DNA of 64,000 nt from Apostichopus japonicus (taxonomy: Eukaryota; Echinodermata; Holothuroidea; Aspidochirotida; Stichopodidae). The stretch is from assembly GCF_037975245.1 (NCBI RefSeq), contig NC_092562.1:31436554-31500553 (forward strand), written 5' to 3'. Position numbers and translations under genes: made by a program. This document shows positions 13,201 through 34,309 of the stretch, one piece after another. Numbering within the stretch: the stretch's first letter is position 1; each line of letters starts with the position of its first letter. The notes under the pieces were generated by a model. It ran no database searches. It was not told the DNA's origin and saw only the letters and a list, made by a program, of their open reading frames with translations.

Positions 13201-16200
13201 AGCTCTATTTCATCTTTATAACCAAAGTGAGGTATGAGTAAAGACTTTGACATCGCTTTGGTCATGGCACGCTGGATACCTGTGACAGGTTCTGTCCTGT
13301 CCTCCCCTGAGATGACCGGGCGTGATATCCTCTCCGGTATAGGAGATGGTGGTGCAGTTGGGGTGATACGTTTGCTTGGTTTGGGCATGGATGGGGAGGG
13401 AGGTGGGGCTCTGAGCTCTTCAATGGTCTCAAATGCTATAATAAACGATTCAAGTGCAAAATCCATAAGTATGGCTTTAGGTAGAAGTTTAGACTAGATA
13501 TGTCAGTGTCCAACAAAAGAAAGAAAATCTTTAGTGTTGGTAATGTTTCTCAATCGGTTTTAAAGGTATTCAGTTTTCAAACATTTCAAATTCTGGAATA
13601 TTCCTTTAATGCTAAACTGATGATGATGTCAACACCAAAGTGGATATATTAATAACGACACCAAACCATGTACTTTTTACATCGTATTAATAATATTTAT
13701 TTGTATTTAAAGGCCTAGATAAAAAAAATCTTCATAGTAATAAAAACTTGGCTCATAGCAGTATATTTTGACGGTCTACAAAATATCACAGGTATATTTG
13801 TGCCTAAGGTCATCTTCTATCATCATAGTCGTAGTATTGAGACCAATTATGCTAGGGGGCCAGAAACTGGTCAGCAAGCATATTCCAGTGCCACTTTCAC
13901 AACAGGTTTGCTTATTGATGCTACTATAGTAGTTTTATTAAACATTAAATATGATGGAGAGAGATAATTTCTTCAATTTAGCACAGTTTGCCACCCTGCT
14001 GGATGTGATAATTGGCTAGGGCATCAGTAGAGATTAAACCAAACAGGATAAGGTTGGTTGTTATTGTTCTATTATGGAATACATAGGCTGATCATGGTCC
14101 TAATACTTACATGGCTGGCCTCCTTTCAGAGCCCCAATGTAGCGTAGAATATCCTCTTTCAGGACTCGGCCATCTTTACCAGTGCCATCAATGTCTTTCA
14201 AAGAGATCTGAAAAGACAGTATTTAAATTTATGCAAGTAATGAACTGCACAATATCAAATCCTGGCTTCTTGACTAACAATGTTACTAGTGTAAAGATCA
14301 TTATTATTAAATCTATGTGGTGAACTGGTGATGTTGTCAATAACAGGCATTGTAGACCTACGCATCCTGCAAAATAAATATAGTCTAAAAATCCTGGTTA
14401 CATTAGCTGGGCAAGCTGTAAAAAGGTAACTGGCTTTTCAATGCATATTCTCCAGAAAAAGTCAAATTGATGTAATTGCCTTTTCTAACACAGCATTGAA
14501 ATTGAAATAGATATGTGTCTACTATGATTAGCAATTTAATTACCTTTATTAACTTCATATACCACATTCATGGTGGACAGATACAACATACAAAGAAGAA
14601 AAAAAACCAAAGTATACAATCCTCTCTCACATCCTACAGGAGTTTCTGTCATATTCCTAAGTTTCTGTAATATTCCTAATATTTCTGTAATATTCCTAAG
14701 TAATGTAACCGTAGATAACCTTAGAACCCTCGCTACTCACATCATTTTCCATAGCAAGCCTCTTGACTGCAGGTGTTGCTAGCGCCCGTGCTGATCTCTT
14801 TCCCGCGTCGTGTAACCCCACATTACTGACTTCTACAACAGGTTCAATATCTGCATAAGCCATCTCTACTTGATCAGCCTGGCTTTCTTCTTCAAATTTA
14901 AAAGTGTAAAAGAAAATGAATAACTCTAAGCAGGTGATGGATTGGAGGAAAGCAAACAACAGGGCTTGAGACTTTTGAGAGAGGGCATATCATGTCTGGT
15001 CATCAATAAAGGACTTACTTTTACACAACACATCATGGATCCTGCTTCCTATTATAATAATTGTAATAAAATGTAACATATTCAGTAAGTCCCTTAGAGC
15101 AACTGGAGCGATTAACCCTCGGTGGTCAAGGTGTCCCTGAAAGTTCATCAAATACCCAGGTTTCACGCTCTCCGTTATATACCAAGTTGAGGTCTAAATT
15201 GGGAAACACTTTGTAGCGCACTCTGAGTTGATACTCGTTTCTCAGTTTGGAGAAGAAGAATTTATAAAGTTCAAACACTCTGTTAATGAAGAACAAATTA
15301 AGAGGTGAAATCAATGACACATGATAGAGACAGATGTGGTGGACCATCACTAAGTCTCTGGAAACATAGAGAGAGGACTATTAACATATGACCTCTGACC
15401 TGAGCTAACCTTATTCTGCTACTTTACTCCTTTTTATAAATATGCTATATTTATACTGGTTTCAATAAATGAATGAAATGAATGAATGCTAATTAACTAA
15501 CCTGATTTTTCACTTTCGATATCAATGAGGGGTTTCCCCACCAGGGCGATGTCATCTACTTCATGGTGAAGCTTTACAACCACCCCATCGTAACGACTTG
15601 TGATGGTCACCGAGGCTTTGTCACTCTGAACTTCACAGATGCTGTCAAACTGAGCAACAACATCTCCTTCCTTAACATACCTGTACAATAAAGATAAGTT
15701 ATAGCAAAACCAAAACCTCAGTGCTGTCTTATGATATCACCAATAAAAAGTATGCTCTAGACCAGGGGTTCCCTTACTGGGGTGAATGAACCCCCAGGGG
15801 GTGCATGAGTCCATCTCAGGGGTTCGTGAGACGTTTCCGAAAGTCAAAACTGGAATACTTTTTGTTGAACTAAAATCTGATATGTCATATAATTTAGTAA
15901 TGTACAAAAGTGGTACCTATCGACAAACTCTTTTTCGCGTTCCATACGCATATGTTGCCATAGAACTAACGTACCGTGCATGTGATAAATAACTGAATTA
16001 TGAAACAGACACAGGCTGCATGACTTTGGTGAAGTTGGTGTACGCATGACATTACTTCGTGAAGATAAAGATCTGATCTGATCTCGAAGTTTTCAAATAA
16101 ATATTTGTTCATCTCTTGCTTTTTTTCATTACAATATTACACTATGAGCTTGATCTTTTACGAAGCATTGTGATGCCTATTATAGTATAATAATGACTCA

Positions 16201-19200
16201 GATCATGTCTCGAAAGTTGGGGGTTCGTGGACAACTCTGACATCCACAAGGGGTTCGTGGGGGGATAAAGTTAGGGAAACCCTGCTCTAGACTGTACTAC
16301 TCTCACCAATACAAAGGATGCTCTAGACTGTACTATTCTCACCAATAATATATACAAAGTATTCTCTAGACTCTATTAGACTGTACTACTCTCACCAATA
16401 CAAAGTATGCTCTAGGCTGTACTACTCTCACCAATACAAAGTTTACTCTAGACTGTACTACTTTCACCAATACAAAGTATGCTCTAGAGTCTAGACTGTA
16501 CAGTTTTCTCTCATTCTGAACTTGATTTCAAGACCAATAGAGCTGCCATATTGTTCAATAATTGAGTATAAATTACTCTTCTTGGAGTTTCTGTTTGATT
16601 ACACTATTCCACACAGTTAATAAACTGATTCACTGCCTGAGTAAGGTACAATGAGATGATCTGAATTTCAGGCAATACATCAAGATAGTTCAACTTTGAT
16701 CATAATTGAATGAGAATGAGCTCTTCATCTTTATATTTCAATTCTACTGAAGGTCTTTATAGCTCCTCTTAGTGTTGTTCAACTTGTAGACAATGCAATA
16801 ACTTGTTTTGTTTCCAGTACTAACAAAAGATAAACAAGTTAAGGTAAACCTATGGTTAATGGAAGGTGTCGTGTTTTACAAACATTATCAAAAGTAGCAA
16901 CCAAAGGGTATAAATCATTTATGGTAAGCCATCTTCCATGAAATTGTTGCATTTCCTAACATTCTCCAAAAGAGACATTTACATAGTTGGCAGGGACACT
17001 TACTAGGGTTGGGCGATATATCGAAAATTATTATTATCGCGATAATTTTATTTCAAGACGATATTTTTTGAGGATTGAACAAATGACGATAATTTCTTGT
17101 GAAAGAAATTTGAAATAGATGTAGAAAAAAAATTCTCTGTTTTATGTGTAAATGTTATTCTAGCATTCCATGGTTAAGAAAGTTGAAAAGAAATATTTTA
17201 TCAACTTCATTTACTGACTTTTGAACTTCGTAAAAATCCGTTCTTTACAACATTGACTGTATAGAGAACAAAACTGAAAATCAGTAGAGAAATTATCAAT
17301 TGTGTACGAAAAGTAAGTTGGTACACCTTTCTAATTTTACGAAAGATCGAGCAAAATACTTTCGAAAAATTCACGCGAAACTGGCATATCGTGCTAAATG
17401 CAACAAGTGTCATGTAAACAAGGCTCTAGTACCCCCATTTATGAATAAACCAGAAGACCACATCTGGTGTAAAGCGGGGGGAAAGAGTATTTTCTAGAAT
17501 TTCCAAAAATACGCAAAAAATGATATCCTACCATAGTTAAGTGTATAGTAAATAGCCTAACCACTTCGTCGGTTACGGATCTCACGTAACAACAAAAACA
17601 CAACTAATTGTATTTTGCGAAGTTGACGATTTCTACAAGGACATGGAAACAATATTTAGCATTAAGTTAATCACGCCTGGTGGCCTAAAACATGGAATTA
17701 CAAGGTTTACTTTCATAAAGATGGCCATACTGTAGCTATTGGGGCCTTGATATCGTGCTACAGTATGTCTGTATGGTATAGACTGTGCCTCGTGTATCAT
17801 GGGGAATAGATTGTTTTGTTCATGCGGAGGAGTCGGTTGGCTTGAGGTGTGTTTTACTTACCTTAATGTTACGGGGATATTTACCTACTTTCCTTGAACG
17901 TCTAAGATAATATTTCGCATAACTTTACGGATCCTTTACTGACTGACCTAATTAATTCTAGCGTGAAGCCAAAAACGTTTACTCAATGAAAAGTTTTTTG
18001 GAACCGTGCCAAAAATGTTAACAAACAAGTGTTAGACAGGGGGGTTGCTTTGCAAGGTACCTGAGAAAATTTGAAGCACATTGTAACCTACCGTGATATT
18101 TAAGTACGGTTAAACACTGCAGTTGTAAACTGATTGTTAGGCAGTCTAGAAACGAGGCTTTGCCGAACGTAGTTTGTTTCATAATATTGACAGTTTTGTA
18201 AGTTAAACTTTATCAAGATTGTAAGACAGATTAATTCTCTTTTCATTTTATCACATAATATAGCTACTCTAACTTGTCATTTTAAAACTTTCATCAGTTT
18301 CGTGACAATTTAAATTCATAAAGTTAGTCAGTATTTTGAATCCTCAATTGCGAATTTTTTATCGCCAGACACGCAAAAATACTTAACTTTTCCGGGGGTC
18401 TTCGCCCCTGGATCCCCACAAGGGGTTCCACCCCTTGACCCCAACGGGGCTCTAAGGCGGGCCCTGAACCCCACGCCATTAGGCTCGGTGTGTTTGCTGC
18501 GCGAAAACACCGGTGGGAAATCGGCAGTTGTTTTTAGTGTGTTCGCGAACACACTTAAAACAACAAGAAAAAATTATCGTAATTATCGAAGTATCGCGAT
18601 AATTTTTGAACTATTTATCGTGACATTAAAAAGCAAGTATCGCCCAACCCTAACACTTACCATTCCTTTACAGTTACTTCTGTGATTCCTTCTCCAATAT
18701 CTGACAGAAGAAACGATTGAATACTTCCTTGCTGTCCTAAGACAAAAAACCAGAGATGAACATAGAATTGTAATAAGTTGTTATATTATGCTACTGAAAC
18801 AATCATATTATAAAGACAGATGTAAGCTGGCCATATGAATGAGCATAAACTGATAACACTGTGAAATTTGAGAATTTGAATTGTGTTTGTTTCATGTTTA
18901 TGATCTTAACAAAATAAAGGATGGCCAAAAAAAAAGGTACAGGGTTTAATCTGTCATAAATTATTAAATATGGCTCCCATGAATCATATGTAGAAACGAT
19001 ATAATGTAATTAGTACCGACATGAATCAGTGTACCGCATATGACACATGTATGCATTTAGTTCTGAATGTATCAAAACACAATGGAGGTGTGACCCCATC
19101 AGCCAATCCACTACCCTTTTACAGACCCTTCCATATAATTAATAGGGAACACAGACGATATTTACAACTTACTGTTGGATGTATGTATAAGCCTCTCATT

Positions 19201-19803
19201 CATTGAAGATAACAGATGATTCCGATTAGTTTTTTCATATATAGAGAACAATCTTGGGCCACTTTGACGTCCATCAATCAAAGACTGCAATCCCCGGTCT
19301 TTCACGTTCTTCCCAAATACCCCATCCTGAGTATGGTACAGTTCAGCTCTTACACATGTACATAATTTAGCACGTTGAGACTAAAAAGAATGGCAAATGA
19401 GATCAGGGTGATTTAATTATTTCCGATTTAGTTATTATGAATGTTACCCTGTAAATTGAGAATAATGCTATTTATATAATAATAAATTTCATGCGAAATT
19501 GCCAAATCAACAACACATGTCCCGTAACATGAGCTCTTATTTCTACTACAGTACATAGGCCTAAGTCTAATCCAGTAACATAAACATTGTAAGACTACCG
19601 TAGCTTTAGGTTTAGGCTAGCTACCGACTTTATACTGTTAACTTGGGACCAATTTTCGTACACGTTAGTCTTCTTTTCATTAAAATCAATAACACACGAT
19701 ATGCAAAAATGTACATTTTAAACACAGCATTGGGAAGTACCTTGCGAAAGCCGCACAAAATATGAGTTGATCGGTAGAGGGGTCCTCTCGTGAGACCTGC
19801 CAT
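4203..19803 (-). CDS. DBT: DBT: lipoamide acyltransferase (E2) of branched-chain 2-oxoacid dehydrogenase complex
   Basis: This mitochondrial matrix enzyme transfers branched-chain acyl groups from lipoamide to CoA in Val/Leu/Ile breakdown. Eleven coding exons join in phase with GT/AG borders: 19803-19741, 19380-19173, 18736-18661, 15680-15502, 14889-14741, 14207-14111, 13435-13110, 12809-12732, 12435-12244, 4764-4693 and 4370-4203, giving about 535 aa. Residues 1 to ~90 are basic, fitting a transit peptide, and longer than in the 482-aa human protein. The lipoyl domain follows (about 101-172; SDKAS, with the lipoylated Lys near 138). The E3-binding domain begins at [14 protein letters not shown] (about 212-250). 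The acyltransferase domain ends with the HRVIDG motif (His ~505, Asp ~509). I chose the ATG at 19803; an in-frame upstream ATG at 19905 would add 34 residues with no presequence character. Exon 5 could start 3 nt later. Intron 9 holds a 65-bp repeat array and a Ty3/gypsy element; intron 3 holds two hAT elements. It is divergent from RTCA. Confidence 0.95.
4770..5285. repeat. 65-bp tandem array copying the DBT exon 10 splice acceptor
   Basis: About seven to eight units with a period of 65 bp: the phrase 'aaggaacctt' recurs near 4861, 4926, 4992, 5057, 5122, 5187 and 5252. Each unit contains 'accaccaacctgccacagag' or a close variant. This is the reverse complement of the DBT exon 10 acceptor and first exon bases (CAG then GTTGGTGG). 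The unit nearest the exon (4787-4823) also copies further exon sequence ('agataactggcg...gtgtaggt'). The array therefore grew out of the exon boundary. Confidence 0.9.
5325..7204 (+). repeat. 5' LTR, split by a hAT insertion
   Basis: LTR halves lie at 5325-5416 and 7126-7204; together about 171 bp without the insertion and its duplicated 8 bp. It contains 'gaaaataaac', with an AATAAA-type polyadenylation signal. Compared with the 3' LTR it lacks one G (near 5356) and has G instead of A near 5412. Confidence 0.92.
5417..7117. mobile_element. Non-autonomous hAT element inside the 5' LTR
   Basis: Terminal inverted repeats are CAGTGGCGTCGCCA on the left and its near complement TGGTGACGCCACTG on the right (one mismatch). 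They are flanked by the exact 8-bp duplication GCCGCATG (5409-5416, 7118-7125), the hAT target-site length. Length is 1701 bp with no recognisable transposase. An internal CAGTGGCGGCGGAACC near 6324 looks like another hAT end and hints at a nested or composite structure. A block at 6845-6955 also occurs, inverted, at about 37370-37470 and 49250-49345. Confidence 0.92.
7208..7223 (+). other. Candidate primer-binding site of the Ty3/gypsy element
   Basis: TGGCGACGAACTAAGG begins three bases after the 5' LTR end. It starts with TGG, the complement of a tRNA CCA end. The matching tRNA was not identified. Confidence 0.6.
7266..8198 (+). CDS. Gag of the Ty3/gypsy element
   Basis: 310 codons, intact. 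The first ATG lies about 60 bases after the 5' LTR. A capsid-like region is followed by a basic, Asn/Gln-rich stretch and two CX2CX4HX4C zinc knuckles (about residues 223-257), typical of nucleocapsid. It overlaps the pol frame by 61 bases in the -1 phase, consistent with expression of pol by -1 frameshifting; I did not identify a slippery site. This is an endogenous retrotransposon gene. Confidence 0.9.
   Translation: MAVYGNIGPFDNTVESFEDYADRCDAFIVANDIAEARQANFFLAMVGADTFKLLKTVCSPDKPCTQTYAHLKTILKGHFSPKPIVIAERFKFWAASQSETESVADFIVRLKNLATHCDFNAFLLEALRDRLVSGLHTRFVKTQTQLLSTADLTFEKAKTKCLADEMAGIATREHIDAGSSVSTNRLNWRSPQGQGRRSQGTRNNNKHNRSNQQPWQANSAQSCYRCGGSNHKPDDCRFREVNCHSCGKKGHIQRACQSGAKGPQSQNSSQNQTRTGGHLNHSGSTTVAIGLWRMVSLTLVLVIRTLMNSM
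8138..11476 (+). pseudogene. Pol (protease, RT, RNase H, integrase) of the Ty3/gypsy element, broken
   Basis: Protease motif IDTGA appears near 8327. Reverse transcriptase covers about 8790-9400 ([19 protein letters not shown]). At its active site near 9219 only one Asp is present where the family has YIDD, and the frame shifts just after (about 9230-9250). RNase H follows (VDAS near 9667; the usual TDH is TNH near 9870). Integrase has an HHCC zinc region (about 10320-10440) and DDE residues in HIDYAE, SDNGPQF and NGLAERN. An in-frame TAA at 10585 interrupts it. Near 11200-11240 the frame changes again; the second frame ends in a basic [12 protein letters not shown] tail typical of gypsy integrases. 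Not functional as read. Confidence 0.93.
11589..11597 (+). other. Polypurine tract of the Ty3/gypsy element
   Basis: AGGAAGGAG sits directly before the 3' LTR, where the plus-strand primer is expected. Confidence 0.7.
11598..11769 (+). repeat. 3' LTR
   Basis: 172 bp, TG...CA ends, uninterrupted. It matches the reassembled 5' LTR except at two positions. It is followed by the AGTGA target duplication. Confidence 0.95.
12507..12527 (+). other. G-quadruplex-type motif in DBT intron 8
   Basis: Five runs of three or more G separated by single bases. It lies about 70 bases upstream of the DBT exon 9 acceptor and is C-rich in the transcript. A second G-rich stretch follows to about 12563. Confidence 0.5.
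15725..16500. repeat. ~38-bp minisatellite hosting a hAT insertion
   Basis: Units built on 'ctctcaccaatacaaagtatgctctagactgtactact' (shortened here to its period) recur about five times from 16285 to 16500. One unit lies left of the hAT element (15738-15762). It is located in the DBT intron between exons 3 and 4. Confidence 0.75.
15763..16284. mobile_element. 522-bp non-autonomous hAT element
   Basis: Left end CAGGGGTTCCCTTACT; right end is the complement of CAGGGTTTCCCTAACT. Flanked by the exact 8-bp duplication CTCTAGAC (15755-15762, 16285-16292). There is no transposase. It lies in DBT intron 3 to 4 sequence just upstream of exon 4 and is inserted into a 38-bp minisatellite. Confidence 0.9.
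17004..18652. mobile_element. 1649-bp non-autonomous hAT element at the DBT exon 3 donor
   Basis: Perfect 15-bp terminal inverted repeats, TAGGGTTGGGCGATA at both ends, each followed inward by AT-rich 'tatcgcgataat' motifs. Flanked by the 8-bp duplication ACACTTAC (16996-17003, 18653-18660). On the minus strand this duplication reads GTAAGTGT, the first eight bases of DBT intron 3. No transposase is recognised. A GC-rich patch with short inverted repeats lies at 18390-18500. Confidence 0.93.
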
Positions 19804-20167
19804 TGACACGGGAAAAGGGATATCGATACATGCGATTGACCATTTTTCGTGGATCCCGTTGCTAGATAATAATAAGCTGTCATACTCATAGCTTGCAACG
19901 TACATAAAAAATAAGTGCTCTAAACTTTGGTAGGCATTATCACATTTAGTTTGCCCAATTTCACTCCGAATTTATTCTTTTGAAACATATTTTGGGCACA
20001 TTTTCAGTGACGATGATCGGACAATATTGCATAAAGCAGGCTGAAATTACAATATTAGCCATCGCGGCTCTTCACTAAGGTTGGTTGTGTCCCACCAATA
20101 TTACAAAATACCTATAACAACTTACAACCCTCATCTCTCGATTCGTGGCCCTCGCAATTTCAATGAA
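19804..20167. promoter_or_regulatory. Presumed bidirectional DBT/RTCA promoter
   Basis: Only 364 bp separate the start codons of the two divergent genes. The interval includes CCAAT at 20095 and several CG dinucleotides near 20060-20160; I see no convincing TATA box at either side. Both genes are broadly expressed in other animals. Start sites are not mapped, so promoter sharing is inference. Confidence 0.65.
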
Positions 20168-32383
<12,216 letters not shown>

Positions 32384-33083
32384 TTGGATACAAGAACCCT
32401 CATGCAAATGAAGTCATGAATATTTATTGCATTTAAGTTTTAAGTCTAAAATACAAGAAGCAGGTAATGAGTGCTATAGCTACTTATTGTTTGACCTGAC
32501 AGAATGATTTGGAGGCATTCTGAAGAACAACTCTACGTAATTGGTGGAAATTAACTCATCATGCAAATATGAAATCATGTATATTCATAAATGACACTGA
32601 AATGAATGTAAAATCATGGAATATTTCATGTAAGTCATATACTCCTCATGTTTTTCCTGTAAAGTTTGTATTAATGGCTTTACTGAAACTGTCTAGCTTT
32701 TAAGTCTTTTCTGAAATATTAAGCACAGGATGTTTAAAAAGGCTCTTAAGAAATGGACAGAACCTTCATCTTCAAAGTTATCTCATTAAATCATGTTTTG
32801 CTTAAACATTAACATTATTTTGAATACTTCAGAATATTCAGACATTCCATTAGAAAATACTTCCCCTTCCAGTCATTTGATGTTTATCATTATCATGTTC
32901 TTTAAATTTGGTGATAGAAAACAACTCCCTCTGACCTTCCCCATACCCCCCCCCCCCCCACTTCAAAATATCCTGAATGCCAAAGGAATTTTCTGCAGAT
33001 AAACATACTTGAGGGGGACCTTCTTGATTATTGACATGAGAGTTGAACTGTTCTATGGTTCTAGCATTTACACTTGGCTGTTT

Positions 33084-33089
33084 AATAAA
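33084..33089 (+). terminator. Candidate RTCA polyadenylation signal
   Basis: AATAAA 0.7 kb after the RTCA stop codon. A second AATAAA lies near 33611. Not verified by transcript data. Confidence 0.45.
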
Positions 33090-33254
33090 GCATAAATTTG
33101 CTTTACAACTTTGGTTTTACGTCTAATCAAACACCCAACGATGGGGATGTCTTTGACATTGTAAGTCAGTTGACCATACACCCAGTAGTGTACACAGTAG
33201 CTCATTGCTTACTCTTGTCCTAACAAGTCAAATGGGTTATATGCAACTGGTCTT

Positions 33255-33390
33255 GCTGTAGACTGTTTAGCTTGGCAGTGTGGTTGTAGTTGTGGGTTTA
33301 TAGTGGTACTAGGAATCTACCTGTAGACTGTTTAGTTTGGCAGTGTGGTTGTGGTTGTGAGTTTATAATGGTACTTGGAATTATAACTGT
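33255..33390. repeat. Tandem duplication of ~67 bp
   Basis: 'tgtagactgtttagcttggc' and the following 'agtgtggttgtagttgtgg' occur twice, starting near 33257 and 33321, with few differences. The rest of 32384-34309 is RTCA 3' UTR and intergenic sequence without recognisable exons. Confidence 0.75.
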
Positions 33391-34309
33391 TACAGTACTA
33401 GTCAGTGCCAACATTTGCAAACACAGAATAATTTGTTGTTTTGATGTACAGTTGAGCACGTAGGCATCTTATTAGTCAGTATTCGGAAATACTTTGAATG
33501 TGAGCCTAGAATTTATGACTTTCTAACATATTTGAGAACAATACTAATGGCCATTCACAGTATGAAGATGTATGTGTTAAGTTACATATATAATATATAA
33601 CTTAATTCACAATAAAATACTCTATTTCACTATGGTCATTTGATTCTAGAGTAATTAATGAATCTTAACGATGTTGCCACATTCACCTTCTACTCGCCCC
33701 TCTCCATGCACAACAGTTCTAGAATATCCTGAATGAATGCCGAAAATGTGGAAAATCTACCTTCAACCTTTCCTTAACACACCCACCCCCTCCCCCACTA
33801 CACACATCTCATTACTTCTAATCAAAAGTGAGTAAGCTGAATTGAGGACTTAACGAATGTCGGTGAGAGAAGAATTCTTATAAAGTTTCTAAAATAACGT
33901 ATTTTCTGCGACAAAAGACTTTTACGGATTAATTTATTCCGCGGCTATTTTGCTCCTGAAAGTTTCAGCTTCGATTCCTGTTTTCCTTTCTGTGGCTCGG
34001 ATTGTATTTTATTCGGTACAGTCACTGGGTTCGGTTTCTTCCGGAAGAAACTGCAAACAGGCGGTTTTGTCCGCCTTGCAAGAAACTTTCGAATCCTGTA
34101 CAGCGATATCTAGTCCGACTTCCTTTGTCCATTTTTCTTCTTCAGGTTTTCTCTTTCATTATGGTTGTCATAGGAACACAGAGATGGATAATATACTGTC
34201 ACGTGATACTGCCGTCGGTGCATATTATTCGCGAAGCGCGAATTATTCTTGAAGCTGTTTCTTAGACATCTTAAAGCGTAGTATGTAAGCAGTTTATTAA
34301 AGTTCTATG

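Noticed and set aside
19804-19905. Upstream in-frame ATG of DBT
   Set aside because: It adds acidic and neutral residues atypical of a mitochondrial presequence; the ATG at 19803 starts a basic one.
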